Source: Alsobacter metallidurans
GTDB taxonomy: Bacteria; Pseudomonadota; Alphaproteobacteria; Rhizobiales; Beijerinckiaceae
Reading direction: 5' to 3'
Length of the DNA: 64,000 nucleotides
Assembly: GCF_014636935.1 (NCBI RefSeq)
Contig: NZ_BMES01000002.1
Location: forward strand, 558,001-622,000
In this document: in pieces, positions 56,854-64,000 of the stretch
Layout of the letters: every line of letters starts with the position of its first letter
Numbering within the stretch: the first letter of the stretch is position 1
Made by a program: the position numbers and the translations under genes
Notes under the pieces: generated by a model
Seen by the model: only the letters and a program-made list of their open reading frames with translations
Database searches by the model: none
What the model was told of the DNA's origin: nothing

Positions 56854-57066
56854 CGAAAACCTCTCGTTAGACCCATACTCGCGGTCGGTCGCCCCGTAGA
56901 CGATCGGCCCCGCCATTCCGTTCCGCCTCCGGCGCAAGGCGACGATTCGACATCGCGCGATCGCAGTATAATTCCATACTGCCGCCGAACGCCAAAGCTC
57001 TCGACTTTTTGGGCCGAGACGTTTGATCGCAATCCAACCCGCCCCACGCAATCGGACCAGCGCACC

Positions 57067-57345
57067 ATGGCCAGAACCGTTCACGTCATCGTCTTCGGCA
57101 AGGTCCAGGGTGTCGGCTACCGCGCCTGGACCGAGTACAAGGCCAGGATGGCGGGCCTGTCCGGATGGGTCCGAAACCGCCGGGACGGAACCGTCGAGGC
57201 GCTGTTCTCCGGCGAGCCCGATGTTGTGGACGCCATGGCGCAGGCCTGCAGCCGGGGTCCACGCCTCTCGGCGGTGGAAGACGTCGTCACGACGGAGCGC
57301 GAAGAGGAGCCCGCGCCGGGCTTTCAGGTGCTCCCCACGGCATGA
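57067..57345 (+). CDS. acyP: Acylphosphatase
   Basis: Hydrolyses acyl phosphates. The 92-residue protein has the phosphate loop VFGKVQGVGYRAW with catalytic Arg19 and the catalytic Asn37 in GWVRNRRDG, then VEALFSGEPDVV. Full length. It converges with the LAB_N gene, two bases apart. Binding site weak. Confidence 0.93.
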   Translation: MARTVHVIVFGKVQGVGYRAWTEYKARMAGLSGWVRNRRDGTVEALFSGEPDVVDAMAQACSRGPRLSAVEDVVTTEREEEPAPGFQVLPTA

Positions 57346-57347
57346 GC

Positions 57348-57662
57348 CTAGTCGCGTTCCTTCAGGATCAGCATGACGTTGCGCACATAGATGAACACTG
57401 ACATGGCTTGCCCCAGAATAATCACGGGTTCTCGCCGGACGATGCCATACACCAACGTCATCAAGCCGCCAGCGAGCGAAAAAAACCAGAACGCCATCGG
57501 CATCACGCTCTTGCCGGCTTTTTCGCTGGCGATCCACTGCACCAGAAACCGCGCCGTGAACAGAAGCTGGGCTCCGATTCCGAACGCGAGCCAAAAGTCG
57601 AAGCGGGCGATGAAAACGTCCCAGAGATAATCCGCGAGGCCGTGCGAGAAGGCGACGAGCAT
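57348..57662 (-). CDS. LAB_N domain small membrane protein
   Basis: A 104-residue protein with three membrane segments and the LAB_N (lipid A biosynthesis N-terminal domain) motif FTARFLVQWIASEKAGKSVMPMAFWFFSLAGG. This domain is fused to some LpxB proteins but is not catalytic; standing alone beside a GT2 gene, as here, it is often annotated as a lipid-linked sugar flippase-like helper. It overlaps the GT2 stop by one base (TGATG). It is not a broken lpxB: the real lpxB is intact at 35770. Confidence 0.85.
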   Translation of the reverse strand: MLVAFSHGLADYLWDVFIARFDFWLAFGIGAQLLFTARFLVQWIASEKAGKSVMPMAFWFFSLAGGLMTLVYGIVRREPVIILGQAMSVFIYVRNVMLILKERD

Positions 57663-58429
57663 CAGGGCGTCTCCCGCCCAAAGGGCGCTTTGATCTCGGT
57701 TGCGACCGGCGCCGTACGACGCCGCCGAATGAGCCACCACACGCCGGCGAGGTCCAGGATGCCGACCCAGAGGCGGTCGAAGAAGCCATAATTCGAAACG
57801 CCGGTGAGCCGCGGCCGATCCACGACGTCCACCAGGACGACCTCGTAGCCTTCGCGCCGCACCAGAGCGGGCATGAAGCGATGAAGGGCGTCGAAATAAG
57901 GGAGCGAAAGGTAGACGTCCCGCCGCAACGCCTTGAGCCCGCAGCCGGTGTCGCGTGTGCCGTCGCGCAGCACCCGCGAGCGCACCCCGTTGGCGATGCG
58001 CGACTGCAGCTTCTTGAAGCCCGTGTCCTTCCGCCCGAGGCGTTGCCCGGCCGCGAGGCCGGCGGACGCGCCGGCCGCGTCCAGCGCCTCGACGAGCTTG
58101 GGGATGTAGGCAGGGTCGTTCTGGCCGTCGCCGTCGATGGTGACGACGATCGGCGCGGTCGCGGCGCGCACGCCGCTCCGCACCGCGGCGCTCTGCCCGC
58201 AACTGCGGGCATGCCGGATCTGCCGGAGCCATGGCCGCGTCGCCATCAGGTCGACAAGGGCGCCCTCGGTCGCGTCTGTGGAGCCATCATTGACGTAGAC
58301 GACCTCGAAAACGCCCAGCCGAGCGCAGGCGGCCTCGATCTCGGCCACAAGCGGGCCGACATTCCCGGCCTCGTTTCGGACGGGAACCACGACGCTGATG
58401 CGGGGTGATGCTGGCGCGTTCATGGACAT
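57662..58429 (-). CDS. Family 2 glycosyltransferase (dolichol/undecaprenyl-phosphate mannosyltransferase-like)
   Basis: A 255-residue GT-A enzyme opening ISVVVPVRNEAGNVGPLV, with VVYVNDGSTDAT, the DxD-type VTIDGDGQNDP and DTGCGLKALRRDVY, as in ArnC/DPM1. One membrane helix near the C-terminus (LWVGILDLAGVWWLI). Expected product: undecaprenyl-phosphate-linked sugar used by the ArnT-like enzyme just upstream. Two close starts (58429 and 58423) are possible. Confidence 0.88.
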   Translation of the reverse strand: MSMNAPASPRISVVVPVRNEAGNVGPLVAEIEAACARLGVFEVVYVNDGSTDATEGALVDLMATRPWLRQIRHARSCGQSAAVRSGVRAATAPIVVTIDGDGQNDPAYIPKLVEALDAAGASAGLAAGQRLGRKDTGFKKLQSRIANGVRSRVLRDGTRDTGCGLKALRRDVYLSLPYFDALHRFMPALVRREGYEVVLVDVVDRPRLTGVSNYGFFDRLWVGILDLAGVWWLIRRRRTAPVATEIKAPFGRETP

Positions 58430-58451
58430 CGGATCGGCGCAGCGCGCTCCC

Positions 58452-60431
58452 TCATGGGGCCTTGGGGGCGTCGGCGGGAGCAGCCTTGACCGGATCCACC
58501 GGAGGCGGCGCTTCGGCGGCGGGCGGCGTCCCGGCCGGTTTCTCAGGCTCCGCCGGAGGGGCTGACGGCGCAGGCGTATCCTGGACGGGCGCGGCAGGCG
58601 AAGGCGGCGGGCTCGGCGTGGCTTCAACCGGAGCGGCTGGCGCAGCTTCGGGCGCCGGTTTGAGGTCCTCGATGGGCCGGGCGGGATCTGCCGCAGGCGC
58701 CGCTGGACCAGCGGCGGGCGGAACACTGGCGGCCGGGGTCTCCTGCCTCCAGTAGACGCCGATGTCGAGCTTGCGACCGCCATTCAGGTTCAGGCCCTGG
58801 ACGCGATCGGATAGCCGAGCGATTAGGCCAGCGTTGCGGGCTGCCTCAATGAATTGCGGCTCCATGGCGCTGACCACGAAAACCGCCCTACACCCGGGGC
58901 CGGCCAGGAACTGCGCCGCGCCGGCTCCGTCCGTCATCGTCAGGTTGGTGCCGCTCAGGAACACCAGGCTCGGCTCCCGGAAGCCCGCCGTCGCGAGCTC
59001 CGGCCCGCGGCAGGCGCCCGCTCGTTCGGCGGCCTGCACGGCTGCGACCAGGCGCGGGCTGATCGCCACCGTCCGGAACTGCGGAACCGCAAACGCATAG
59101 GCGCCCCAGGCCACGACGGCGGAGGCCGCAACCGCCTGCACGGCCGCAGTGCCGAACAAGCCATCCATGGTGGAACGCCACGCCGCTATCGCGACGCCGA
59201 ACGCCGCCAGCAGCAGCAGCAGCGCGACGATAGGGATAGTGCGCTCATACAGCACGAACCCGGCCGTCACGGCGGCCAGCAGCGCCAGCGCGAGCAGCGG
59301 CAACAGGCCGGCGGCTGCCTTCGGCCCCCAACCGCGCATCGCCAGCGCGCCCTCCTCGGCCGCAAGGGCCGTCAGGATCGCAAGCGCTGGATAAAGCGGC
59401 AGCACGTAATGCGGGAGCTTGGTTGGTACGAGCTCAAATACGATCCACATGGGCAGCGCCCACGCGATCGCAAACAACACCGTCGGGGTGCGCCGCGCGC
59501 GCCAGACAAAGGGCAGCGCCAGCAGGAAAAACGGCGCGAGCGGCCAGCCCGTGCCCAGGAAGGCTGCCAAATAGGTCCCGGGAGGCGCGCCGTGCGATTC
59601 CTTGCCGCTGCCCACCTTGGCGAGCATGTCCTGCCCTACAGCCTCCTGGAAAAAGGCGACGCCGCTTTTCATCGTGATGGCGACGAACCACGGGGCGACG
59701 ATCAGGATCAGGATCGCGAACCCCGGCAGCGGCCGAAGCCGTCCCAACCAGCCGATCCGCCTGTCCGCGATCGACAGCACCAGCGCGGCGAGCCCGACCA
59801 CGGCTGGCGTGATCGGCCCCTTCACGAGAACGCCGACGCCCATCGCAATCCAGAACGCCGCGAACCACCCCCACGAGAGGCGCCAGGTGCGGTCGTCCTG
59901 GTTCATGTAAACCCGCGCCAGCGCGGCCATCGTGATCGCCACCGTGGCGGCGATCACCGCGTCCGTCTTGGCCAGGCGCGCCTCGACGCCGAGCAGGATG
60001 ACGGCTGAAAATAAAAGCGCTGCGACAAAAGCGGCACGCCGCGTGGTCAAGGCCGCCGCAGCCGCATAGGTGAATAGCACCGCCATGATGGCGCCGAGCG
60101 CGGATGGCAGGCGATAGAGCCAGATTGTTGTGCGCGCCTCCGGCACACCCAGCGCCTCGCCGGCCGAAACCGCAGCGGCCTGCATCCAATAGATGCCGAC
60201 CGGCTTCTTGTGCCGGGCCTCGCCTTGGAAGCGGATATCCACAGGGTCGCGCGTCTCCAGCATCTGCTTGGTGGCCTGCGCAAAGCGCGGCTCGTCGCGG
60301 TCCATGGGCGGCAGCGAGCGCAGTCCAGGGGCGAACAGCACCAGGCAGGCGAGCAACAAGGCGGCCACGGCCCGCGCATGGCTGGCCTCGACGAACCCGA
60401 ACAGGCGCTCAATGAGCGGCGGCGTGGACAT
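58452..60431 (-). CDS. ArnT/PMT-family membrane glycosyltransferase
   Basis: A 659-residue multi-pass protein of the GT83/PMT_2 class. The acidic first periplasmic loop reads LPPMDRDEPRFAQATKQMLET, carrying the catalytic DEPR as in ArnT; RHKKPVGIYWMQ and RLPSALGAI follow. Around a dozen membrane helices end near residue 455, then a periplasmic domain (PQFRTVAISPRLV...), then a ~110-residue Pro/Ala tail. Likely moves a sugar from undecaprenyl phosphate to lipid A or another envelope acceptor. GAGG six bases before the ATG at 60431. Exact sugar unknown. Confidence 0.85.
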   Translation of the reverse strand: MSTPPLIERLFGFVEASHARAVAALLLACLVLFAPGLRSLPPMDRDEPRFAQATKQMLETRDPVDIRFQGEARHKKPVGIYWMQAAAVSAGEALGVPEARTTIWLYRLPSALGAIMAVLFTYAAAAALTTRRAAFVAALLFSAVILLGVEARLAKTDAVIAATVAITMAALARVYMNQDDRTWRLSWGWFAAFWIAMGVGVLVKGPITPAVVGLAALVLSIADRRIGWLGRLRPLPGFAILILIVAPWFVAITMKSGVAFFQEAVGQDMLAKVGSGKESHGAPPGTYLAAFLGTGWPLAPFFLLALPFVWRARRTPTVLFAIAWALPMWIVFELVPTKLPHYVLPLYPALAILTALAAEEGALAMRGWGPKAAAGLLPLLALALLAAVTAGFVLYERTIPIVALLLLLAAFGVAIAAWRSTMDGLFGTAAVQAVAASAVVAWGAYAFAVPQFRTVAISPRLVAAVQAAERAGACRGPELATAGFREPSLVFLSGTNLTMTDGAGAAQFLAGPGCRAVFVVSAMEPQFIEAARNAGLIARLSDRVQGLNLNGGRKLDIGVYWRQETPAASVPPAAGPAAPAADPARPIEDLKPAPEAAPAAPVEATPSPPPSPAAPVQDTPAPSAPPAEPEKPAGTPPAAEAPPPVDPVKAAPADAPKAP

Positions 60432-60688
60432 GGCGACCTCGGCAAGGCCTCGCGACAGTGAGAGGCGTCCCTCCCGAGCCGAGGCGGCTCGCGCGGAGCC
60501 ATAGAGGCTTTCGCCCGGATTTCCAACCCGCTTCAGACGCGAAGCCGCACGCGCCGGGAACACGCGGCCTCCCACGGCATTGCAGAATGTCTTCGTTCGA
60601 CGATAGACGGCTTGTGCGCTGGCGCACATGTGGGTGAAAGCTGTCAGGCGAGCATCAATCACGGCGCATGCCGTGCCTGGAGAATGGC

Positions 60689-61009
60689 GTGTCACGGATC
60701 GGAGCTCTTCAGGACGAACTCACCCGGCAATTGCGCGCCATCGGCCGGCGCGGGGATCTGACCGAGCCCGAGCTCCGCGCCATCATGCGCGCCGTGCGGC
60801 TCGCCTTGCAGGACCCCTCCCCCGAGATGCTGCGCGCAGGCTGGGGCGGCCACCTGAACCTCGCCAGCGAACTCGGCGAGCAGTTCGCGCGCGACGACTA
60901 CGCCCGCCTTGTCGAAGCCGCGCTGGACGGCCCCATTCCAGCGCCGCCGCATCCCAATGGCGACGATCGCCCGGCCCACCAAGGCAGCGCCTGCATGGCG
61001 CAGGACTGA
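60689..61009 (+). CDS. Small protein of unknown function
   Basis: A 106-residue protein, helical and charged (IGALQDELTRQLRAIGRRGDLTEPELRAIMRAVRLAL), then GWGGHLNLASELGEQFARDDYARLVEAAL and a short disordered end. Codon use matches the neighbours. Start is taken as GTG at 60689, which has GGAG six bases upstream; the in-frame ATG at 60668 has no binding site. Divergent from the ArnT-like gene. No family recognised. Confidence 0.65.
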   Translation: MSRIGALQDELTRQLRAIGRRGDLTEPELRAIMRAVRLALQDPSPEMLRAGWGGHLNLASELGEQFARDDYARLVEAALDGPIPAPPHPNGDDRPAHQGSACMAQD

Positions 61010-61027
61010 GCGCCCCCTGAAAACGAA

Positions 61028-61054
61028 GCGGGCGACGCCCGACGCGCCGCCCGC
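61028..61054 (-). terminator. Terminator of the nlpD-like gene
   Basis: GCGGGCG (61028-61034) pairs with CGCCCGC (61048-61054), 13-base loop; on the minus strand it is followed by TTCGTTTTC. It lies 83 bases past the stop. Confidence 0.55.
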
Positions 61055-61137
61055 CTACGACCGACCAGCCCTCGTGTCTCGCGGGCGCTGGTCGACTTTC
61101 CTGAGGCTGAACCTTTCGGCCGCCCTGAAACCCTGGC

Positions 61138-62610
61138 TTAGTTGCCCGCGAGGTGCGGCATCGGGTCGACCGGGGTCGAGCCCTTGCGCAGTTCGAAGTG
61201 CAGCTGCGGCGAGGCGACGTTGCCGGACTGGCCCGAAAGCGCAAGGAGCTGGCCGCGGGAGATCTTGTCGCCGCGCTTCACCTTCAGCTCGCCATTGTGG
61301 GCGTAGGCCGAAACCCAGCCGTCCGGGTGACGCACGAGCACGAGGTTGCCGTAGCCTTTGAGCTCGTTGCCCGCATAGGCCACCTCGCCGCCTTCGGCCG
61401 CCTTCACGGGCGTGCCCTCGGGCAGCGCGATGTTGATGCCGTCATTGCCGCCCGACTTGTTGAAGCCGTTGATCACGCGGCCACGCGCCGGCCAGCGGAA
61501 CTCAGCGTTGCTCGCCGCACGGGCGGACGGCTCGATGCTGGCCGTTTCGGCCGGCTCGGCCGCGACCTGGGTGGCGGCCGGTGCAGGCGCCGCCTTTGCG
61601 GGCAGCGCGGCCGGCGCCGTCGCGACCTTCACGGGGGCGACCGGAGCAGGCTTGACCTCGACAGGCTTGGCCTCGACCTTCGCGACGATGGCGGGCTTGC
61701 CGGGAGCGGCAACCGCTGGCGCGGCCACGACGGGAGCCGCCTTGGCGACCACGACCGGCTTGGCCGGAACCGCGGCGGGCGCCGGCTTGGCGGGAATCGC
61801 CGCCACCTTGGCGGGAGCGACCGGCGCAAGCCTCGGCTCGACCTTGGCGACGACCTTGGCGGGCGCCGGAGCAGCCGCGACCTGGGCCGCCGCGGCCGGG
61901 GCCGCCTGGCCCTTGTCGGACGCCGCGCGGGCGCCCTGGACAAGCTGCATGCGCGCCTTGCCGACCTGCGCGGGAGCCGCCTTGGCGGCCGCCACGACCG
62001 GCGCGGGCGCCGAAGCAGGCGCGGCCGCCATCGTGGGCTGGGGCGCCGACGCCGGCGCTGCGGCGCCCACGGCGTTGTAGACGGGGATGATCAGCTGCGC
62101 GCCGGGCGCAGGCCGGGCGCCGGGCGCAAGCCCGTTCACCGAACGGATCGCCGTCTCGGGCACGCCGTAGCGATTGGACAGCGTGGCGACGCTCTCGCCC
62201 TGCCCGACCGCGACCGTGGAGCCGCCCTGCGCGGTCCAGCCCTTCACCGCGCCGGTGATCGGCGCAGCCGCGGCCGCCATCTGGCGATGCGGAGCGGAAG
62301 CCGAGGGAGCCGCCAGCGGCGCCGAGGCGACCGGCGCGAGCGGAGCTGAGCTTACGGCGCCTGCCGGCGCAACGCCCTGGAAAGTCGACGGCTGGGCCTG
62401 CGACTGCATTTGCGGCCGCGCACCGGTGGCCGGCAGGCTGCCGGTCGATCCGGGCTCGAAGCGGGACGACTGCCCGAACGGATTCTGGAACGGATTGTCT
62501 GCAAACCGCAACGTGTCGGAACTGCAGGCCGCGGAAGCCCCGCCCAGCAGGGCGACGACCAGGAGGCGGGGGGCCGAACGCACAACGGCGGAACGGGAAC
62601 GCACACGCAT
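61138..62610 (-). CDS. nlpD: NlpD-like LysM/LytM amidase activator lipoprotein
   Basis: A 490-residue envelope protein: signal peptide with Cys29 as a possible lipidation site (lipobox SAAC, imperfect), a LysM domain at about residues 130-172 (VAVGQGESVATLSNRYGVP...PGAQLIIPVYN), a ~200-residue Ala/Pro/Lys/Val-rich spacer, and a C-terminal LytM domain. The LytM zinc ligands are lost: NDGINIA in place of HxGxD, and SPQLHFEL instead of HLHFE. This is the pattern of E. coli NlpD/EnvC, which do not cut peptidoglycan but activate amidases at division. nlpD-pcm-surE order is classic. Confidence 0.9.
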   Translation of the reverse strand: MRVRSRSAVVRSAPRLLVVALLGGASAACSSDTLRFADNPFQNPFGQSSRFEPGSTGSLPATGARPQMQSQAQPSTFQGVAPAGAVSSAPLAPVASAPLAAPSASAPHRQMAAAAAPITGAVKGWTAQGGSTVAVGQGESVATLSNRYGVPETAIRSVNGLAPGARPAPGAQLIIPVYNAVGAAAPASAPQPTMAAAPASAPAPVVAAAKAAPAQVGKARMQLVQGARAASDKGQAAPAAAAQVAAAPAPAKVVAKVEPRLAPVAPAKVAAIPAKPAPAAVPAKPVVVAKAAPVVAAPAVAAPGKPAIVAKVEAKPVEVKPAPVAPVKVATAPAALPAKAAPAPAATQVAAEPAETASIEPSARAASNAEFRWPARGRVINGFNKSGGNDGINIALPEGTPVKAAEGGEVAYAGNELKGYGNLVLVRHPDGWVSAYAHNGELKVKRGDKISRGQLLALSGQSGNVASPQLHFELRKGSTPVDPMPHLAGN

Positions 62611-62807
62611 GACACTACCCACTGAGACCGAACACGACGCGAAACCTTGAGCGTCATTAATGCCCGGTTGGGGTTAAGGAATGGTTCCCCGCCCTCAGAA
62701 TTCGGCTATTTGATTCACTATACAGGGTCGGTCGCGGTTAACCGGACAGTAACGCCCCAGCATGGTTAAAGCTTTCGCCCAGTGAACCCGTCATCCGCTG
62801 AACCGGC

Positions 62808-63470
62808 TCACAGGCTACGAGCCAGCCCATCCATCAGCGGCGGCAGGCTGAGCGGCGCGAGCGTCACGCGCGTGACCTCGTCGAGCCCGGCGCCGTGCGC
62901 GTAGCGGGCGAGAAACGACCGCCCTCCCCCACGCTCCACCGCGATCGCCCTGCCCAAGGGAGCCAGTTGCAGAATCAACGCCGGCGGCAACCGCTCCACC
63001 GCGGCGTGGATCAAGATGCGGTCATAGGGCGCGCCATCCGGCCAGCCGAGCCGACCATCCGCATGATGCACCTGTGCGTTGATCACCCCGAGCGCGCGCA
63101 ACCGAACATCAGCTTCGATCGCGAGAGAGCGGTAGCGCTCCAGCGACACGACCTCGCCGGCCAGCCGAGCCAGGATCGCGGTTCCGTAACCGGAGCCCGC
63201 CCCGATCTCGAGCACGCGGTGCTCCGCCTTCACCTCGAGGGCCGTGATCATCTCGGCCATCAGCGAGGGGGCCAGCGTGGTTTGCCCGCAGGCCAGCGGT
63301 AGCGACACGTCCGTCAAGGCGAGGTCGACGAAGCGCTGCGGCACAAACCGGCTACGCGGCACGGTCTCGAACGCGCTCAGCACGCGCGTGTCGCGCAGGC
63401 CCTTCGACCGCAGCGCCATCAGAAACGCAATACGCGCCTCTTGGCCGCCACGGTCGAGGGTGGCGCTCAT
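62808..63470 (-). CDS. pcm: Protein-L-isoaspartate O-methyltransferase
   Basis: Repairs isoaspartyl residues with SAM. The 220 residues have PRSRFVP, the substrate-binding LPLACGQTTLAPSLMAEM and SAM motif VLEIGAGSGYGTAILA. Ser/Thr-rich loop QTTLAP replaces the more common QTISQP. Five bases after surE. Confidence 0.93.
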   Translation of the reverse strand: MSATLDRGGQEARIAFLMALRSKGLRDTRVLSAFETVPRSRFVPQRFVDLALTDVSLPLACGQTTLAPSLMAEMITALEVKAEHRVLEIGAGSGYGTAILARLAGEVVSLERYRSLAIEADVRLRALGVINAQVHHADGRLGWPDGAPYDRILIHAAVERLPPALILQLAPLGRAIAVERGGGRSFLARYAHGAGLDEVTRVTLAPLSLPPLMDGLARSL

Positions 63471-63474
63471 GCGG

Positions 63475-64000
63475 TCAGCCGCCGAACACTTGCGCGTAGC
63501 GCGTCAGCGTCGGCTCGTCGGTGAGGTCGATGCGTAGAGGCGTCACCGAGATCCTGCCATTGGCCAGCGCGTGAAGGTCCGATCCCTGCTCGATCGGGTA
63601 CTTGCCACGCACGAAGCCAATCCAGAAATATGGCAAGCCGCGCCCGTCGGCCCGCTCCTCGATGCGCAGGAACTCCTGAGAGCGCCAGCCCTGCGCGCCC
63701 ACCACGGCGCTCAGCTCCGTCCCGGGCTCGCAGTTTGGAAAGTTGACGTTCACGAGCACGCCGCTCGGGATGCCGGCTTCCAGCACCTTGCGGATCACGC
63801 CCGGCGCATGCAGCTCGGCCGCCTTCCAGTTGATGGCGTCGCGCCCGGCCGGCCCATAGGCCTGCGACAGCGCGATCGCGGGAATGCCCAGGATCGTCGC
63901 CTCGATGGCGCCCGCCACGGTGCCCGAATAGGTCACGTCCTCGGCGACGTTCTGGCCCTTGTTAACGCCTGACAGCACGAGGTCCGGCCTCTTGTCCTTC
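63475..64000 (-). CDS. surE: 5'/3'-nucleotidase SurE, partial (N-terminus outside window)
   Basis: Metal-dependent nucleotidase acting on NMPs and polyphosphate. The frame is open to the right edge, beginning KDKRPDLVLSGVNKGQN, so about 80 N-terminal residues, including the DDG motif, are missing. SGVNKGQNVAEDVTYSGTVAGA and GIPAIALSQAY, SGVLVNVNFPN and DLHALANGRISVTPL are family blocks. First of the surE-pcm-nlpD run. Confidence 0.94.
   Translation of the reverse strand, partial: KDKRPDLVLSGVNKGQNVAEDVTYSGTVAGAIEATILGIPAIALSQAYGPAGRDAINWKAAELHAPGVIRKVLEAGIPSGVLVNVNFPNCEPGTELSAVVGAQGWRSQEFLRIEERADGRGLPYFWIGFVRGKYPIEQGSDLHALANGRISVTPLRIDLTDEPTLTRYAQVFGG

Noticed and set aside
55069-57066. Long in-frame extension upstream of acylphosphatase
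   Set aside because: It is antisense to the deaminase and lipoprotein genes; acylphosphatase is complete from the ATG at 57067.
57348-57662. Possible broken second copy of lpxB
   Set aside because: LAB_N domain proteins exist alone as complete genes; there is no trace of the LpxB catalytic domain here.

Overview
The window is a chromosomal segment of a GC-rich alphaproteobacterium. The gene orders yicC-mltG-fabF-acpP-fabG-fabD, rpsF-rpsR-DUF2232-rplI-dnaB-alr-radA-cvpA-purF and rpsB-tsf-pyrH-frr-uppS-cdsA-dxr-rseP-bamA-lpxD-fabZ-lpxA-lpxI-lpxB are typical of the Hyphomicrobiales (Rhizobiales). LpxI instead of LpxH, an S2 protein with a long C-terminal extension and an HWE-type histidine kinase fit the same group. 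Genus cannot be assigned from this sequence alone. No rRNA or tRNA gene, insertion sequence, prophage or CRISPR array is visible.

Layout. 1-6273 (minus): end of gmk, yicC, mltG and the fatty acid genes fabF, acpP, fabG, fabD. 6416-7367: a maltose-acetyltransferase-like enzyme converging on a VOC protein. 7625-17597 (plus): ribosomal proteins S6, S18 and L9 around a DUF2232 membrane protein, then dnaB, alr, radA, cvpA, purF and an SDR. 17683-21738 (minus): VOC protein, pyrG, secG, tpiA. 21926-28892 (plus): ppiD-like chaperone, trpE without trpG, a membrane PQQ glucose dehydrogenase, a Gly/Tyr-rich secreted protein and a small GNAT. 28895-30569 (minus): a tiny membrane protein and two secreted proteins of unknown function. 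30823-35647: GH13 glucosidase, spermidine-synthase-like protein, HWE histidine kinase divergent from a single-domain response regulator, and a small unknown protein. 35770-50454 (minus): the lipid A / outer membrane / isoprenoid / translation cluster from lpxB to rpsB. 50658-53457 (plus): Tim44-like protein, an inverted pair of palindromic repeats, and a class III aminotransferase. 53459-64000 (mostly minus): periplasmic ClpP-fold protein, CorA, 8-oxoguanine deaminase, lipoprotein, acylphosphatase (plus), a three-gene glycan-modification group (LAB_N, GT2, ArnT-like), a small unknown gene (plus), an NlpD-like amidase activator, pcm and partial surE.

How it fits together. Most genes serve envelope growth: fatty acids (fab genes), lipid A acylation and assembly (lpxA, fabZ, lpxD, lpxI, lpxB), undecaprenyl and CDP-DAG precursors (dxr, uppS, cdsA), outer membrane insertion (bamA), envelope proteolysis (rseP), peptidoglycan (alr, mltG, nlpD) and secretion (secG, ppiD). 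Beside these sit translation (S2, S6, S18, L9, EF-Ts, RRF), replication/repair (dnaB, radA) and nucleotide synthesis (gmk, purF, pyrG, pyrH).

I did not find a convincing undescribed system. The points most worth a second look are non-coding structures (leaders of rpsF, rpsB and purF, the repeat pair at 51801-51949, tandem small palindromes at 17605-17670), the S2 extension, and several small secreted or membrane proteins of unknown role.
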